This document shows, in pieces, positions 19,940 to 30,810 of a stretch of 64,000 bases of DNA (position 1 is its first letter; each line of letters starts with the position of its first letter). Source of the stretch: Symbiodinium natans (Eukaryota > Sar > Dinophyceae > Suessiales > Symbiodiniaceae); NCBI GenBank assembly GCA_905221605.1, contig CAJNDS010002150.1, positions 259,659 through 323,658 of the forward strand. Reading direction: 5' to 3'. The notes under the pieces are model-generated. The model saw only the letters and a list, made by a program, of their open reading frames with translations. It searched no databases and was not told where the DNA came from. Both the position numbers and the translations under genes were made by a program.

Positions 19940-20078
19940 TTTCCTCTTCTTATTATGCTTCTTCTCTGTTACTCTTCTTATTCGTCTTCTTGATTCTTAT
20001 TATTATTGTTCTTCTTCTTCTTCTTCGTCTGCTTCATCTTTGTCTTCTTCTTCTCCTTCTCCTCTCTCCTTTTCCTGC
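19940..20078. repeat. (TTC)n / pyrimidine-rich block
   Basis: CTTCTTCTT-type triplet repeat grading into CTCC. On the transcribed (minus) strand it is a purine-rich GAA repeat inside the gene A intron between 20354 and 19916. Confidence 0.85.
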
Positions 20079-20353
20079 CCGCTCTCCCTCGGTCTGTCCA
20101 TCTACTTGAAGGTTCATGAATGGCAAGAAGTAGGAGTACAAGTCTTATACTGAGTGCCCTGAATGAGGTTAAGCTATAGTGACCTATGACCTCACTTCTA
20201 AGTCTCCATGAGCCTCCAAGTATCTATCTGGTATCTCTCTCGTGTGCAGTACCTCCCTAAACCCTGAACCCAAACCGACACTCCGAAACCCCAAGAGTAG
20301 AACTCGACGCTTTCAAGAACCTTAAACCCTAAGCCCGAAACCCTACAAAGCAC

Positions 20354-20399
20354 CTTCGTAGCCCCAGGTCGCCAAGGTCCAGGCCCCTAGCGCGACGTC
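20354..20399 (-). CDS. gene A exon with OPR/FAST signature
   Basis: The acceptor is CCTGCAG followed by GAC and the donor is AAG followed by GTGCTT. 15 codons, DVALGAWTLATWGYE, plus one base. Joined to the preceding exon it reads ...LRAQ-DVALGAWTLATWGYE, a classical repeat core with the conserved Trp pair. Confidence 0.7.
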
Positions 20400-20786
20400 C
20401 TGCAGGGAGGTTGTTAGGAAGGGTTTAGGGTTTAGGGTTTGGGGTTTGGGGTTTAGGGTTTAGGGTTTAGGGTTTAGGGGCCCTTCGGACTTCCTGGTTT
20501 TAGGGCTCAGGGGCTGTGGGGTATACGAAACCGGGCTTAGGCGTATGGACTGCGCTGGCTTTGCTTTCTCCGGTCCCCAGTTTAGGGTTTAGGGTGTAGG
20601 GTTTAGGGCTTATGGGCCGTCCTTTGTTCCCCTGAAATCGCAGCCATCAAGCTATCTTTCCTCTGAAAGCCATCGATCGCCTCAATGAAACATGAAGAAG
20701 GACACCCCATTTAGGGGCATAAGGAGGGACCCCCTATACATCGAAGAAGCCACTCAAAAACTCCCAAATAACCCCTAACCGTCCCT

Positions 20787-21027
20787 TATAAGGGTCCCTC
20801 CTTTAGTCCCTTGACCCCAAGCTTACATCTATACTGAACTTGGAACCCGAGCAAAATCTTTTTTGGCTGCTTCTTAGGAATGAAAGTACCCAAATATTAG
20901 GGGTTTAGGGTTTAGGGTTTAGGGTTTAACAAGATTTCCCAAGTGTCCCTAAGACATTGCCATACGTCCCAAAAGGCCCCTCAGGTCCCTTATCAGGATC
21001 CCTCCTTTAGTCCCTTGACCCCAAGCT
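20787..21027. repeat. intronic direct repeat pair
   Basis: GTCCCTTAT...GGTCCCTCCTTTAGTCCCTTGACCCCAAGCTT is present at 20789-20823 and again, with few changes, at 20989-21025. The left neighbours also resemble each other. Non-coding. Confidence 0.65.
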
Positions 21028-21039
21028 TCATTTGCCATA

Positions 21040-21143
21040 ACTCCTAAACCGTAAACCCTAAACCCTAAACCTTGAACCCTGAACCCTGAACCCTAAACCC
21101 TAAACCCTAACCCCTAAACCCTAAACCCTAAACCCTAAACCCT
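21040..21143. repeat. CCCTAAA tract
   Basis: Left bracket of the gene A exon at 21148-21237. On the minus strand this is the start of the intron. The right bracket is TTTAGGG at about 21256-21440. Confidence 0.9.
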
Positions 21144-21147
21144 GCGC

Positions 21148-21237
21148 CTGTGCCCGAAGCGCTGCCGGATCCACTGCCGCCAGCGCCGCGGCAGCGGGCG
21201 AGGCGAAGACGCCCAGCCGCGCAGCTGCCCAGGCCAC
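21148..21237 (-). CDS. gene A exon with OPR/FAST signature
   Basis: The acceptor is GTGCCAG followed by GTG and the donor is CACAG followed by GCGCAG (a GC donor). 30 codons begin VAWAAARLGVFASPAAAALA and end PAALRAQ. The WAAARLGVF core and following Ala-rich helix are typical of repeat helices A and B. Phase 0 at both ends. Choosing the GC donor over the GT two codons on gives the only in-frame join to the 20399 exon. Confidence 0.7.
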
Positions 21238-21255
21238 CTGGCACTAGGGGGATAT

Positions 21256-21440
21256 GTGGGGTTTAGGGTTTAGGGTTTAGGGTTTAGGGTTAAAGGTTTA
21301 GGGTTTAGGGTTTAGGGTCTAGGTTCAGGGTTTAGGTTCAGGGTTTATATAGGGTTCGGGTCTTTGGTTCATGGTTCAGGGTTCAGGGTTTAGGGTTCAG
21401 GGTTTAGGGTTTAGGGTTCAGGGTTTAGGGTTTAAGGTTT
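21256..21440. repeat. TTTAGGG tract
   Basis: Right bracket of the 21148-21237 exon, grading into TTCAGGG variants. Confidence 0.9.
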
Positions 21441-22280
21441 CGGGTTAGGGGCTGAGGGCTTTGTCGAAGGATTTAAGGGGGTATAGGGTTTGAGGGCCAA
21501 GGGTTTGGAAGGGTTCAGAGGTGTAATTAAGGGTCTTTCGAGTTGCTTGTTCTAATTCACCAGAATATACACGCAAGGCCCCCACATGGTTTTGGGGGCA
21601 ATGAGAGGGGTGGCGTGGGGGATTCAGGTTTTAGGGGGAGGGGATGCCATTTCACAAGTGCCCCGGGAGGCTAATCAACTACCGACACAGCCCTAGACCC
21701 GTTTAGCAGGCTCTTGCAACCAACCTTTTCGGGTTGAGGTGTTAGGTTTGTATAGAGTTCAGGGTTTTATGTTTAAGGTTTAAGGGTTTCAAGGGCCTAG
21801 GACTTGTAAGGGGTGAGGGATCGATGAACACCCTGGAGACCTGCTTGGGCCCCAAGCCCAAAGCCCTGAGCCCTAAACCCAGAAACCCGAGAGTCCTAAC
21901 CCTCAACATGGCCCCCAGAGCCTTCACACCCAACACCTTCAAGCCCCCCGAAACCCCTGAACCCCTCAACCCTCCCTAAACCTTGAACATCTTGAACGCC
22001 TCAAGCTTAACCCCGAAGGCCTTCAAACCCGAACTAGAAAGCCCTGACGCCCGTCAAGCCCCCGAACGATGGAACTCCAAAACCTTCAAACACTCCAACT
22101 CTAAAATCCTGAAACAGCTCATTCCTGGGCGCTGGCCCTTAGCTTTTAGACAGAGTCAACAAACTCGCAAAATATGTTCAATGCCAGAAAACCCAAACCC
22201 AAAAACAGCCCAAAACCTCCTACTACCTCAACCCCCTACACCCGAAAGAACTTTAAGCCCCAAACCCTATAAATCCTGCA
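21440..22280. other. intron-like sequence, no gene seen
   Basis: Degenerate heptamer-derived sequence on both sides. The frames at 21742-21969 and 21983-22297 are Pro/Lys-rich products of decayed repeats, not genes. Confidence 0.5.
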
Positions 22281-22425
22281 TGCACCCTAAACCCTAAACC
22301 CTAAACCCTAAACCCTAAACCCTAAACCCTAAACCCTAAACCCTAAACCCTAAACCCTAAACCCTAAACCCTAAACCCTAAACCCTAAACCCTAAACCCT
22401 AAACCCTAAACCCTAAACCCTAAAC
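22280..22425. repeat. CCCTAAA array, the most regular in the window
   Basis: About 20 consecutive perfect CCCTAAA units. On the minus strand it starts GTTTAGGG directly at the exon edge. Confidence 0.95.
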
Positions 22426-22512
22426 CCAGGCCTGCACCACGCAGCTCCCGGACCAGGCAGCCTCGGGGGCGTGGGATGCGAGCTTCCTGGCGAAGAGCTG
22501 GGCCGGCGCCTC
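22426..22512 (-). CDS. gene A exon, helical repeat
   Basis: The acceptor is CAGCCCAG followed by GAG. 29 codons begin EAPAQLFARKLASHAPEAAW and end VVQAW. The donor is TGG followed by GTTTAGGG, so the splice-site GT is the first telomere-like unit. It joins in phase 0 to VAWAAARLG in the next exon. The plus strand is also open (TTQLPDQAASGAWDAS), which lowers certainty about strand when the exon is taken alone. Confidence 0.6.
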
Positions 22513-22524
22513 CTGGGCTGGATA

Positions 22525-22910
22525 GGGTTTAGGGTTTAGGGTTTAGGGTTTAGGGTTTAGGGTTTAGGGTTTAAGGTTTAGGGTTTGGGGTTTAGGATTT
22601 AGGGTTTAGGGTTTAGGGTTTAGGGTTTAGGGTTTAGGGGTTAGGGTTTAGGGTTTAGGGTTCAGGGTTCAGGGTTCAGGGTTTAGGGTTCAGGGTTTAG
22701 GGTTTAGGGTTTAGGGTTTAGGGTTTAGGGTTTAGGGGTTAGGGTTTAGGGTTTAGGGTTTAGGGTTTAGGGTTTAGGGTTTAGGGTTCAGGGTTCAGGG
22801 TCTAGGGTTGAGGGTTTACTGTTTGGGGCTTAGGGTAGGGTTTAGGGTTTAGGGTTTAGGGTTTAGGGTCTGGGGTCTGGGGTTTGGGGTTTAGGGTTTA
22901 AGGCTTAGGT
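22525..22910. repeat. TTTAGGG array
   Basis: Long array with TTTAGGGG, TTCAGGG and TCTAGGG variants. Right bracket of the 22426-22512 exon. Confidence 0.95.
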
Positions 22911-23344
22911 CTCAGAGTTTAGGATGCCTATTCTCGAAGGGATAAGGAAGGGTTTGGCAGGGATGCGTGGTGTTAGAGGGAGTTCAGGGGCTTAGGGTTT
23001 AGGGCTTAGGGTTTAGGGTTTAGGGTTTGTGGTGAGTGTTTGCGGGTTTCGGGTCGGAAGGCTCAGGGCTAAGGGATTTCGGGTTGAGCTTTCGGGTTTT
23101 GTGGTTGAGGATCTGTTGCTTAGGGTCCTCGGGCTTTAGGGTCGAGGGTTGAGGGTGGGTGTTAGAATTCTGTCCCTTCTATCCTATGTTTCCCTTTCAG
23201 TGGCCCTGCTTTCCTGACTTACCCCTAGCCATGGACCTGCCGCTGCCCCTGATCGGCCAAAAGGCAAGCTTGGCCGCTGCCCAAGCCACACTCCTCACAG
23301 GCTGTGATACAAAAAAAGAAAAGTGTGTCGGCTTAGGGCTTAAG

Positions 23345-23452
23345 TTGGGATGTTCCCCCCCATACTGCTGACAATCCTTGTTTAGGGATTATAGTACCCC
23401 AGCGATTCTCATCCCTACTAGGGACTGTTAGTGTATGGGGGGAACATCCCAA
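23345..23452. mobile_element. MITE, family 'TTGGGATGTTCCCC' copy 1
   Basis: The left end TTGGGATGTTCCCCCCCATAC is mirrored almost perfectly by GTATGGGGGGAACATCCCAA at the right. The second copy is at 43682-43800. 108 bp, non-coding, within the gene A intron. Confidence 0.75.
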
Positions 23453-23654
23453 GGTTTAGGGCTTCCGATGTAAAGGCATCAAACAAATGTACTTCCCAAC
23501 TAGGTTGGCCCCTTGAAGCCTCTGAAAAATCGTTCCTGAATAGGATCCTCTAAAACCCAACAAAAGGGGCGAAACGTGGCATATCCCAAGAGGCCAACCC
23601 AGCCAAAGCTGGTGTAGTTTCATGCCACAAATGGAATTGACTGACCTTGAGGGG

Positions 23655-23768
23655 GAACTAAACCCTAAACCCTAAACCCTAAACCCTAATCCCTAAACCC
23701 TAAACCCTAAACCCTAATCCCTAAACCCTAAACCCTAAACCCTAAACCCTAAACCCTAAATCCTAAAC
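23655..23768. repeat. CCCTAAA tract
   Basis: Heptamers with CCCTAAT variants, ending in a C13 run at about 23768-23780. Confidence 0.9.
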
Positions 23769-24327
23769 CCCCCCCCCCCCCAAACAGCAAAAAAGGACAT
23801 CCTTGACCCTCATCCTGAGTACCTCCTCCAAGCCCGAACCGCTCAACCAAGACTACGAAAAGCCTAATCCCCAAACGCTCGCACCTCCTAACCCCTGAAC
23901 TCCTAAAACCCCTGTAATAAAAATCAACCCCATTTCGACCCTGAACTTGGCATGAACCCCTTTGAAGGCCCCAAGCCCGTGCACTTGACATGAGGCCATG
24001 AACTTCGAGGCCAACCCGTCTCAACCTCCAGGCCCTCAACCCGAAACCCGCACTAAACTTCACGCCGTTGCACTTACTGGCATGGAATTCTGCCATCAGC
24101 TCGGGCTTGCTCACGTGGAACATCCACTTAACTTCTAAACCACAGGCCCCGAAAAACAAAACCCCAACTGCAAAACAATGAGAGCCCTAAGCCCTCCTGA
24201 CGTCCAGGGAGTTGAATTCTGGAATGCGCTGTGAGGCGTAGGACCTGAAGTCAAATTTCGGACTTCGAGATTGTGATTTAGGGTTTAGGGTTTAGGATCT
24301 AAAATTCTAGGGTTCTCAAAGCAGGAG

Positions 24328-24380
24328 GGGGGGGGGGGGGGGTGGGGGACACACAAAGGAAGGGGGGGGGGGGGGGGGCG
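24328..24380. repeat. poly-G tracts
   Basis: Two long G runs about 25 bases apart in intron-like sequence. Confidence 0.9.
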
Positions 24381-25124
24381 GGGGTAAGCAACAAAAAGTT
24401 CCCCTATATCCCCTAGTACTCCTTCTGGCTCCTTACGCTTTTTCTGAGGTTCTCTAGGTACCGCCCCCGAGACCTCCACTCTATTTGGGGTTTAGGGTTT
24501 AGGGTTTAGGCTTTAGGGTTTAGGGATGGGTGTGTACGTTGCGTTTCGAATGTTGGGGTTTGGGCTTTGGAAAGTCTTGGGTTCAGGATCCTAAGCGTTT
24601 TTCAAGCTGGGGTTAGGGGCATTCGGAGTTTAGGGTTTACTTGAGGTTCCGTGAAAACAGGTCTCGGGGCATGTGTGGTTTTGGGGCTTCAGGGTCGGGG
24701 CCCTCCCTGTTACAAAAGTTTGTGACTTGCTAGTACCCTGTCTGGAGATACTTGTAAACCCTGCTTGGAACCTTCAAGTTGTGGTTCAGGATTGTTTCAA
24801 GCTTTAGGGTTTATGGTTGCAGGGGTCGGGGGTCTCAACAAAACCGCGACTTTGACCCAGGGTTTGGGTTTAGGGTTTGGGGTGTTTATAGGGTGTAGGG
24901 TTCGGGGCTTTGGGTGGTGGCTTAAGGCTTTTCCACATTGAGCCGCAAAACCTAAGCCACGGCCGACAGGGTGAATATATGTATGTCCAGATTCTGGTGA
25001 AGCCCCGGAAGTAAGCTACTGAAGCTTCTCGAGCAGTATTCTGAACCCTGAACCTTCAACCCTGAAACCTAAACCCCAAACCCTGAACAACCCTAAGCCA
25101 CAATAAACCCTAAGCCCTGCACAA

Positions 25125-25181
25125 CGCTAAACCCTAAACCCTAAACCCTAAACCCTAAACCCTAAACCCTAAACCCTAAAC
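25125..25181. repeat. CCCTAAA tract
   Basis: Left bracket of the exon at 25182-25259. Right bracket at about 25277-25325. A further TTTAGGG array lies at 25488-25553. Confidence 0.9.
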
Positions 25182-25259
25182 CCCAAGAACAAAGGTGTTT
25201 GTTGAGGCCGCGGGCAGCACTTCCTCGGGCTGCCACGTTGTGAGGGCAGCCTCGAAGGT
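25182..25259 (-). CDS. gene A exon, helical repeat
   Basis: 26 codons begin TFEAALTTWQPEEVLPAAS and end in Gly directly before GTTTAGGG, again a repeat-supplied donor. The acceptor is taken as CTAAACAAG (phase 0, fits the exon at 25995). An alternative acceptor at CCCAG (25274) would add ILNK in phase 1. TTTAGGG/CCCTAAA brackets are on both sides. Confidence 0.6.
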
Positions 25260-25939
25260 CTTGTTTAGAATTTCTGGGCTTAGGGTTTAGGGTTTAGGGT
25301 TTAGGGTTTAGGGTTTAGGGTTAGGATTTCAGGGTCTATGTAGGGCTTATACACCCTAAACCCTAAACTCTAAACCCAATACAGAGCCTAAACCCCATAA
25401 ACCAACAACCCCCAAAACACTACAAACCCCATCAACCTTCAGCCCGCTCAACTTGAACCCTAGAACCCCTAAACCCCAAACCCCTATGGGTTTAGGGTTT
25501 AGGGTTTAGGGTTTAGGGTTTAGGGTTTAGGGTTTAGGGTTTAGGGTTTAGGGTAGAAGCCTTTACACCCTAAACCCCATAAACCAAAGCAGCCCTGAAC
25601 ACCTAAACCCTACGAACCCAAAACCCTTATCAGCCTGATAAGGAGCTATGTCAGGGCTTAGGCTTTAGGGTGGGTTTAGGGGCCGAGGGGAGTCTCTTAG
25701 GTCTTGAGACCTCTTCATTCCGTCCAATTGCTCAAGGGCTTCAGGTTTAACCCCCATGTTCAAGCAGCTATGTACTTGAAGGTCACGGCAAAAATCGCAC
25801 GTCTTCCCGGCAAGGCCTTCATGCCGGTTGTGTGAGCCGAATTCTATGTGGAGGGCGGGGAGGCGTGTCGAGGGCGTTTTGCACTGCGCTTCTGGTTTGT
25901 TTTGGGGGGAGGCGCCCCGAAACACTCCCGAAATCAGGC

Positions 25940-25995
25940 CTCGTGGAGCTTGGCGAAGCACCAGAGGAGCCGTGCCATTCCAGAGGCGGTGCAAT
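25940..25995 (-). CDS. gene A exon with OPR/FAST signature
   Basis: The acceptor is GCTCCCAG followed by AT. Two bases, then 18 codons, CTASGMARLLWCFAKLHE, then GCCTGA (GC donor). MARLLWCFAKL is a clear repeat core. Phase 1 start matches the one-base overhang of the exon at 26494. Confidence 0.65.
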
Positions 25996-26436
25996 CTGGG
26001 AGCACGCTACTGAGGAAGCCGGGTCTTTAGGGTTTAGGGTTCTTAGGGTGCGGGCTTATGGTTCCCCGAAGCAGCAAAAAACAAAAACCCGTTTTCTGCA
26101 GGGTTAAGGGCTTGGGATTTAGGATCTGTTTAGCTTAAGTCCCCCAACCCCCCAAGAACCAGGGGAAGCTATCGGGGCGATGAGGCCACGAAAGTCAGGC
26201 ACTTTTTAGGAGGGTTTGAGGGTTTAGCAAAACTTGGCTAGGATAGGCTGGCCACACGTGTCGCTCCCTTTCTTAGTTTCCCTGCGCGTGCACCTCCAAG
26301 AAACCCCACACCCCAAACCCTGAATCCTAAACACCAAGTCTGAACCCGAGTACCTAAACCCCTAAGCCAAACTTCACGCTTATAAACAGCCCAAGCCCTA
26401 TCCCAGAATTCACCCGAAACCCGAATCCCAGATTGC

Positions 26437-26494
26437 CTCGGTGGTGTGCTGCGGCCACTGCCAGCGCCTCTCCCGCAGCTGGGGACGCGAGGGC
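26437..26494 (-). CDS. gene A exon, Ala-rich helix
   Basis: The acceptor is TGCCACAG followed by GCC. 19 codons begin ALASPAAGEALAVAAAHH, plus one base, then GCAATC (GC donor). It joins the exons at 27061 and 25995 in frame. Confidence 0.6.
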
Positions 26495-26993
26495 CTGTGG
26501 CACTTTTGGAAAGGGCGGGGTAGGCTATGGAGCCTTCTGGACCCTATGACCACCCCTCTTTGGACCCCTCCAAAAAAGCCCTGTAGAACTGGGAAAGGCC
26601 GCCACAAGAGAAGCCAAGGCCTACTAGTGAGGGCGCCTCCTGGATCGTATAGTGGCCTGAATAGTTAGAATAGGGTGTTTTTGTGGGGGGGTCATTCAAG
26701 TATACTTATAAAAAGACTATAAGGGAATTATGAAGGGTTGAGCAGAGGGTTGAAAGCTTCGCGAGTTGGCAGACTGCTTGTCAATTTGGAGGCTTATATG
26801 CGGTCGAGAGCTTAAGGTTTCTAGGGTCTAGGGGTTCGAGTAGATTCTACACAATGAAGCCTCACCCATGAGATATATTTTTGTGAGTTTCCTATTTATC
26901 TTTTAGTTTTTTTTTTTTTTCGGAGGGGAGGGGGGGTTGGGGTTATATACTTGCCAGGGCTTCGGGCTTCTAGCAGGGTTCTCAATTCAAGGC

Positions 26994-27061
26994 TTCCCAT
27001 TTCATGAAGCTGCGGAGTGTCTGCAAGAGCCCAGCAGACAGCAGGCAGAGCCGCCGGCGAC
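26994..27061 (-). CDS. gene A exon, helical repeat
   Basis: The acceptor is GTACAAG followed by GT. Two bases, then 22 codons (RRRLCLLSAGLLQTLRSF...), ending GAA before GCCTTG (GC donor). The amphipathic LLSAGLLQTLRSF helix fits the repeat. Degenerate TTTAGGG lies at its 5' side on the minus strand. Confidence 0.55.
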
Positions 27062-27299
27062 CTTGTACTGTTTCAGAATGGGAGACTTTAGGGTTCCGCC
27101 TAAATTCCGCCTAAACAGCAGATCCACTGTATGAAGGGTATGAAGGGTTCCAGGAAGCTCACCAACCTTGCTGGCTGATAGTCCCGACTAGGGTTCAAAG
27201 GTGTAGTTTCGGATTGAGGCCATAAACTCCTGAACCCAAAAGCATAACTTGTGGGCTTTCAAAGCGGTGTGTAGGCCCCCCCCTCCAAAGCCTACATGC

Positions 27300-27700
27300 T
27301 ACCTACCCAGCACCGAAGCAATGATCGTGCAGGATACGATGTTGGAGGTTTCTACTTCTTCTCCCGAAGCCTAATCCCTTCGAAGGAGCTGCACAGTCTG
27401 GGTATCTTGCTGGCTTGAGCTCTCTAGCAGATGCTGCAGATACACATAACCCTCAACATTAAATTGCAACGGTCACTGACGATGCTCGTATGCCCTGCAG
27501 CTGAATCTCGAACTCGCCTACCAAGCCCTACGAATCCTGAATCCCGACACCCAAACCCCTTTTTGAAACCCTAAACCCTAAACCCTAAACCCTAAACTTT
27601 AAACCCTAAACACGCCTTAGACCCTCCCCCCCTTTATAGACAAGACTGCTCGTAAACCAGCCCCCTTGCTCCAAGAGAACCTTGCTTACAAGCAAACCAA
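27300..27700. other. intron-like sequence, no gene seen
   Basis: Mixed sequence with a short CCCTAAA run at 27568-27600. No exon could be recognised. Confidence 0.45.
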
Positions 27701-27775
27701 ATGAAACGCAAAGCAGCAAACCGACTAAACCTAAACCCCAAAACCTAAACCCTCAACCCTAAACCCTAACAAAAC

Positions 27776-27817
27776 CCTCTTCCATAGCCAGCTGCAGTTC
27801 ACAAAGGCTCGCCAGTC
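27776..27817 (-). CDS. gene A 42-bp exon
   Basis: The acceptor is AACCCGAG followed by GA. LASLCELQLAMEE is flanked by two and one overhanging bases, then the donor GTTTTG. Phases match the exons at 28222 and 27061. Short, so supported mainly by phase fit and helix-like sequence. Confidence 0.45.
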
Positions 27818-27844
27818 CTCGGGTTCATCCTATGCAAACAACCC

Positions 27845-28020
27845 TACACCTTAGGTTTAGGGTTTAGGGTTTAGGGTTTAGGGTTTAGGGTTTAGGGTTT
27901 AGGGGCTTAGGGGCTTAGGGGCTTAGGGGCTTAGGGGCTTAGGGGCTTAGGGGCTTAGGGGCTTAGGGGCTTAGGGGCTTCGGGGCTTAGGGGTTTAGGG
28001 GTTTAGGGGTTTAGGGTCTG
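27845..28020. repeat. TTTAGGG tract with CTTAGGGG 8-mer array
   Basis: Seven TTTAGGG units are followed by about eleven perfect CTTAGGGG units (27898-27985) and then TTTAGGGG. A homogenised variant of the telomere-like unit. Confidence 0.9.
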
Positions 28021-28143
28021 GGGTCTACGGTTTAGGGGCCAGGGTTCAAAGTCGAGGGGTTGGTGTCTACGGAGTGCCAAGAAGGCGTTTGCTAAGTACA
28101 AGTCCGCATACATGCGACGTGTGTGCCGCTAAGGCCTAAGAAC

Positions 28144-28222
28144 CCCACGGGGCGTAGCTGCGTGGGCCACTCAGAGCCCGGCCCCCGAAGAAGATATGTG
28201 GCAAAGCTTTCAAGTTTGGGAG
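28144..28222 (-). CDS. gene A exon
   Basis: The acceptor is CCCGGAG followed by CTC. 26 codons begin LPNLKALPHIFFGGRALSG, plus one base, then the GTTCTT donor. In-frame with 28710 (phase 0) and 27817 (phase 1). The plus strand is also open here (RRYVAKLSSLGAPGLNSE), so strand rests on phase continuity. Confidence 0.5.
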
Positions 28223-28582
28223 CTCCGGGCTTAAATTCAGAAGCTGCCGTCGCATTTTTTCCTGCCCTCATATCCCCTAAAACCCTCAAGCCCCCAAAAA
28301 CACTAAGGCCTTCAAGTGACCTTGAAAAGGGTGCCGCTCTGTTGCTTAATGGAGTTTCTAACGGCCTGCCCCCTGAAAAGCAAGTGAGCTTAACGCCCTA
28401 AACCCAATCATTGAACCTACCCTGAGCCCTCAACCCTCTTGAAGGGAAGGAACATGGGTAGTTCTCTAATTAGGGTCCTGTTTGGTCCTCTACATATATA
28501 TATATATGTATAGGAATATGCACATGCATATATTGATGTATTTATTTAGTGAAGGACTCAAAACGGAACCCTGATCTAAACC

Positions 28583-28632
28583 CGAAACTCTCAACCCTAA
28601 ACCCTAAACCCTAAACCCTAAACCCTAAACCC
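28583..28632. repeat. CCCTAAA tract
   Basis: Left bracket of the exon at 28640-28710. The right bracket is TTTAGGG at 28733-28815. Confidence 0.9.
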
Positions 28633-28639
28633 CGCATGC

Positions 28640-28710
28640 CTCCGAGGGACGAATCGCTGCCATCACTGGGCCCGGGCTCCCGCGCACTGCGGCCAGGGCC
28701 CAGCACAGGC
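28640..28710 (-). CDS. gene A exon with OPR/FAST signature
   Basis: The acceptor is CATCCGAG followed by GC. Two bases, then 23 codons (LCWALAAVRGSPGPVMAAI...), then GCATGC (GC donor). LCWALAAVRG joined to the upstream exon gives LPARDLPSSLGGLCWALA, an almost consensus repeat. Confidence 0.65.
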
Positions 28711-28819
28711 CTCGGATGCTTGGGACTCTCAGGTTTAGGGTTTAGGGTTTAGGGTTTAGGGTTTAGGGTTTAGGGTTTAGGGTTTAGGGTTTAGGGTATA
28801 GGGTTTAGGGGTTAGGGTT

Positions 28820-29160
28820 TGCGGTTGATGGAATTTTGGCTGTTGGGCTTAGGGTTCAGGGTATGGGGTTTAGGGAGTTAAGTTAAGGTTTGGGACTTTG
28901 GGTTTTTGGAGGTTTGGGGGTTGTATGGGGGGGCGGCTTTGCACAAGGCAAAGGGGCGTAGAAATTAAAAAAGGTGTGTTCAGGGGTTTGTTGGGGGTTG
29001 AGGGACCTTCGGGATTAAGGGTTCAGGCGACACCTAAGGTTTGCGGTTTAGGTTTTATGTAAGGGTTATTATGCAAGGGTGTATGGGCCAGGTTTTAAGG
29101 CTAAAGGGTTTAGGGGTTAAAGGTTGTGGGTTCGGGTTTGGGTTTTAATGGTTTAGGGTT
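28820..29160. other. intron-like G-rich sequence
   Basis: Decayed TTTAGGG-derived sequence. No gene seen. Confidence 0.5.
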
Positions 29161-29317
29161 GAAGGCTCGCAAACGAAAGCGTGGCGCAAGTTACAACAAC
29201 ATCTGGACCCTCAGCCCTGACGCGCGGAACGCAACAACACTCAAATCCTACACCCTACCAACACCCTGAACAATCCTAGAAGCCTCAAACAGCTCCAAAC
29301 ATAAACCCTACAAGCCT

Positions 29318-29618
29318 ATAACCCTAAACCCTAAACCCTAAACCCTAAACCCTAAACCCTAAACCCTAAACCCTAAACCCTAAACCCTAAACCGCCTTTA
29401 GTTTAACAATCCCAGAGCCGACCAGGCCCCCCAAAAAAGACACTTGTTACCCAAAGAGCTGGGAAGGTCTCGTGCCGGCAGTTGGCGACGGCATGCCTGG
29501 AATTTATTGTCTCGGTTGGTTTAGGGTTTAGGGTTTAGGGTTTAGGGTTTAGGGTTTAGGGTTTAGGGTTTAGGGTTTAGGGTTTAGGGTTTCGGGTTTC
29601 GGGTTTCGGGTTTAGGGT
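29318..29618. repeat. inverted CCCTAAA / TTTAGGG pair
   Basis: CCCTAAA array at 29318-29393 and TTTAGGG array at 29518-29618 bracket the exon at 29451-29496. Confidence 0.9.
29451..29496 (-). CDS. gene A exon, repeat helix start
   Basis: The acceptor is ATTCCAG followed by GCA and the donor is G followed by GTAACAAG, one of the best GT donors here. 15 codons, ACRRQLPARDLPSSL, plus one base. LPARDLPSSL is the (P/A)xDL(A/S) start of a repeat completed by LCWALA in the next exon. Confidence 0.65.
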
Positions 29619-29979
29619 TTTGGGTTGAGGGAACGGGCTTCGAATCACTCCCTATAGTGGTCTAAGGTATGTACCATTCCAGTCCATTGGGCTCTTAGGG
29701 GGGGTAGGAAGCCATGGGCTCGTGGTGCATGGATAGAAATCAGTACCCGAAGGCTCCACACACATGCCATGGAAATGAGCGCCCCAAAATCACACATTAC
29801 TTGGAGACATGCTAAGCTTCGTGCCGACATTTTTGACCCTGAAGCTCTAAACCTTCTAGCACACGTACATGTTGTTTTTTCTCCGGTTGAGAGGGAGGGA
29901 GACGGGGAGGGGAGGGTTTGCGGGAAGCTTCATGGCCTGGAGTTTGAGGTAAGAGCCAAACCCTAAGCCCCCATAAGCG

Positions 29980-30230
29980 CTTGGGGAGCGGAGAATGCTG
30001 CCCCAGCCCCACCCCCCCCCTCCCTCCCCAACAAAAATTGGATCGCGGCTCTCCAACTGTTGTAGTTGGAGCTCAGGTCTTACGGTTAGGGTTTTTGGGT
30101 TTGGGGGTTTTTGGGTTTTTGGGATTTTGGGGTTTTGGGATTTTGGCGTTTTGGGTTTTAGGACTGACCAACTGTACACTTGACCCAACGGCACAGACAA
30201 GGCTCCCGTGTCGTTTTAAGCCTCTTCGGC
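29980..30230. other. intron-like sequence, low complexity
   Basis: C-rich run, then GGGTTTTTGGGTTT-type sequence. Frames of Gly/Phe or Pro/Lys composition here are not genes. Confidence 0.5.
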
Positions 30231-30519
30231 AAAGCCAGATTTAGAACCTCATTCAAAAGGCACTTAGAAGCACACTTCAGGCTATCCAATGCTCCCGAGG
30301 TGGCTTTTGATTAGACAGGGATGCAGGGTTGTGCGTATATAAGGGGATGGACACTAGGGTTTAGGGTTTAGGGTTTAGGGTTTAGGGTTTAGCGTGGTCA
30401 TTGGACAAGCCCAATGGCGGTGAGGAAGGAGTGCAACAGTCCTCCTAAAACGTCTCGAACTTGCCAGCCCTAAAGCCCTCTAACCCTGGGCCTCGACCCC
30501 TGCAAACTGTAAACTCAAG

Positions 30520-30593
30520 AACCTAAACCCTAAACCCTAAACCCTAAACCCTAAGCCCTAAACCCCAAACCCTAAACCCTAAACCCTAAACCC
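30520..30593. repeat. CCCTAAA tract
   Basis: Left bracket of the exon at 30617-30688. The right bracket is TTTAGGG at 30701-30740. Another TTTAGGG run lies at 30357-30392. Confidence 0.9.
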
Positions 30594-30616
30594 GGGGAAA
30601 GGTCCCTGCAAGGGAC

Positions 30617-30688
30617 CCCGTGACCCGCCTCATCCACGAATGTCTGAACATCGCCAGCCCACGCTTCTGGGGCCATGGTAGTAAAAGC
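30617..30688 (-). CDS. gene A exon, helical repeat
   Basis: The acceptor is CGCCGAG followed by GCT. 24 codons, AFTTMAPEAWAGDVQTFV..., then the GTCCCT donor. It supplies the helix before QLPARDLPSSL in the next exon. Phase 0 at both ends. Strong G/C-ending codon use. Confidence 0.65.
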
Positions 30689-30810
30689 CTCGGCGGGAGT
30701 ATAGGGTTTAGGGTTTAGGGTTTAGGGTTTAGGGTTTATATAGGTATAGGGGATCGGGTTTGGGGTCTGTTTAGGATTTTGGGGCAAGGAGTCGCAAAGT
30801 CGCGACCTGC

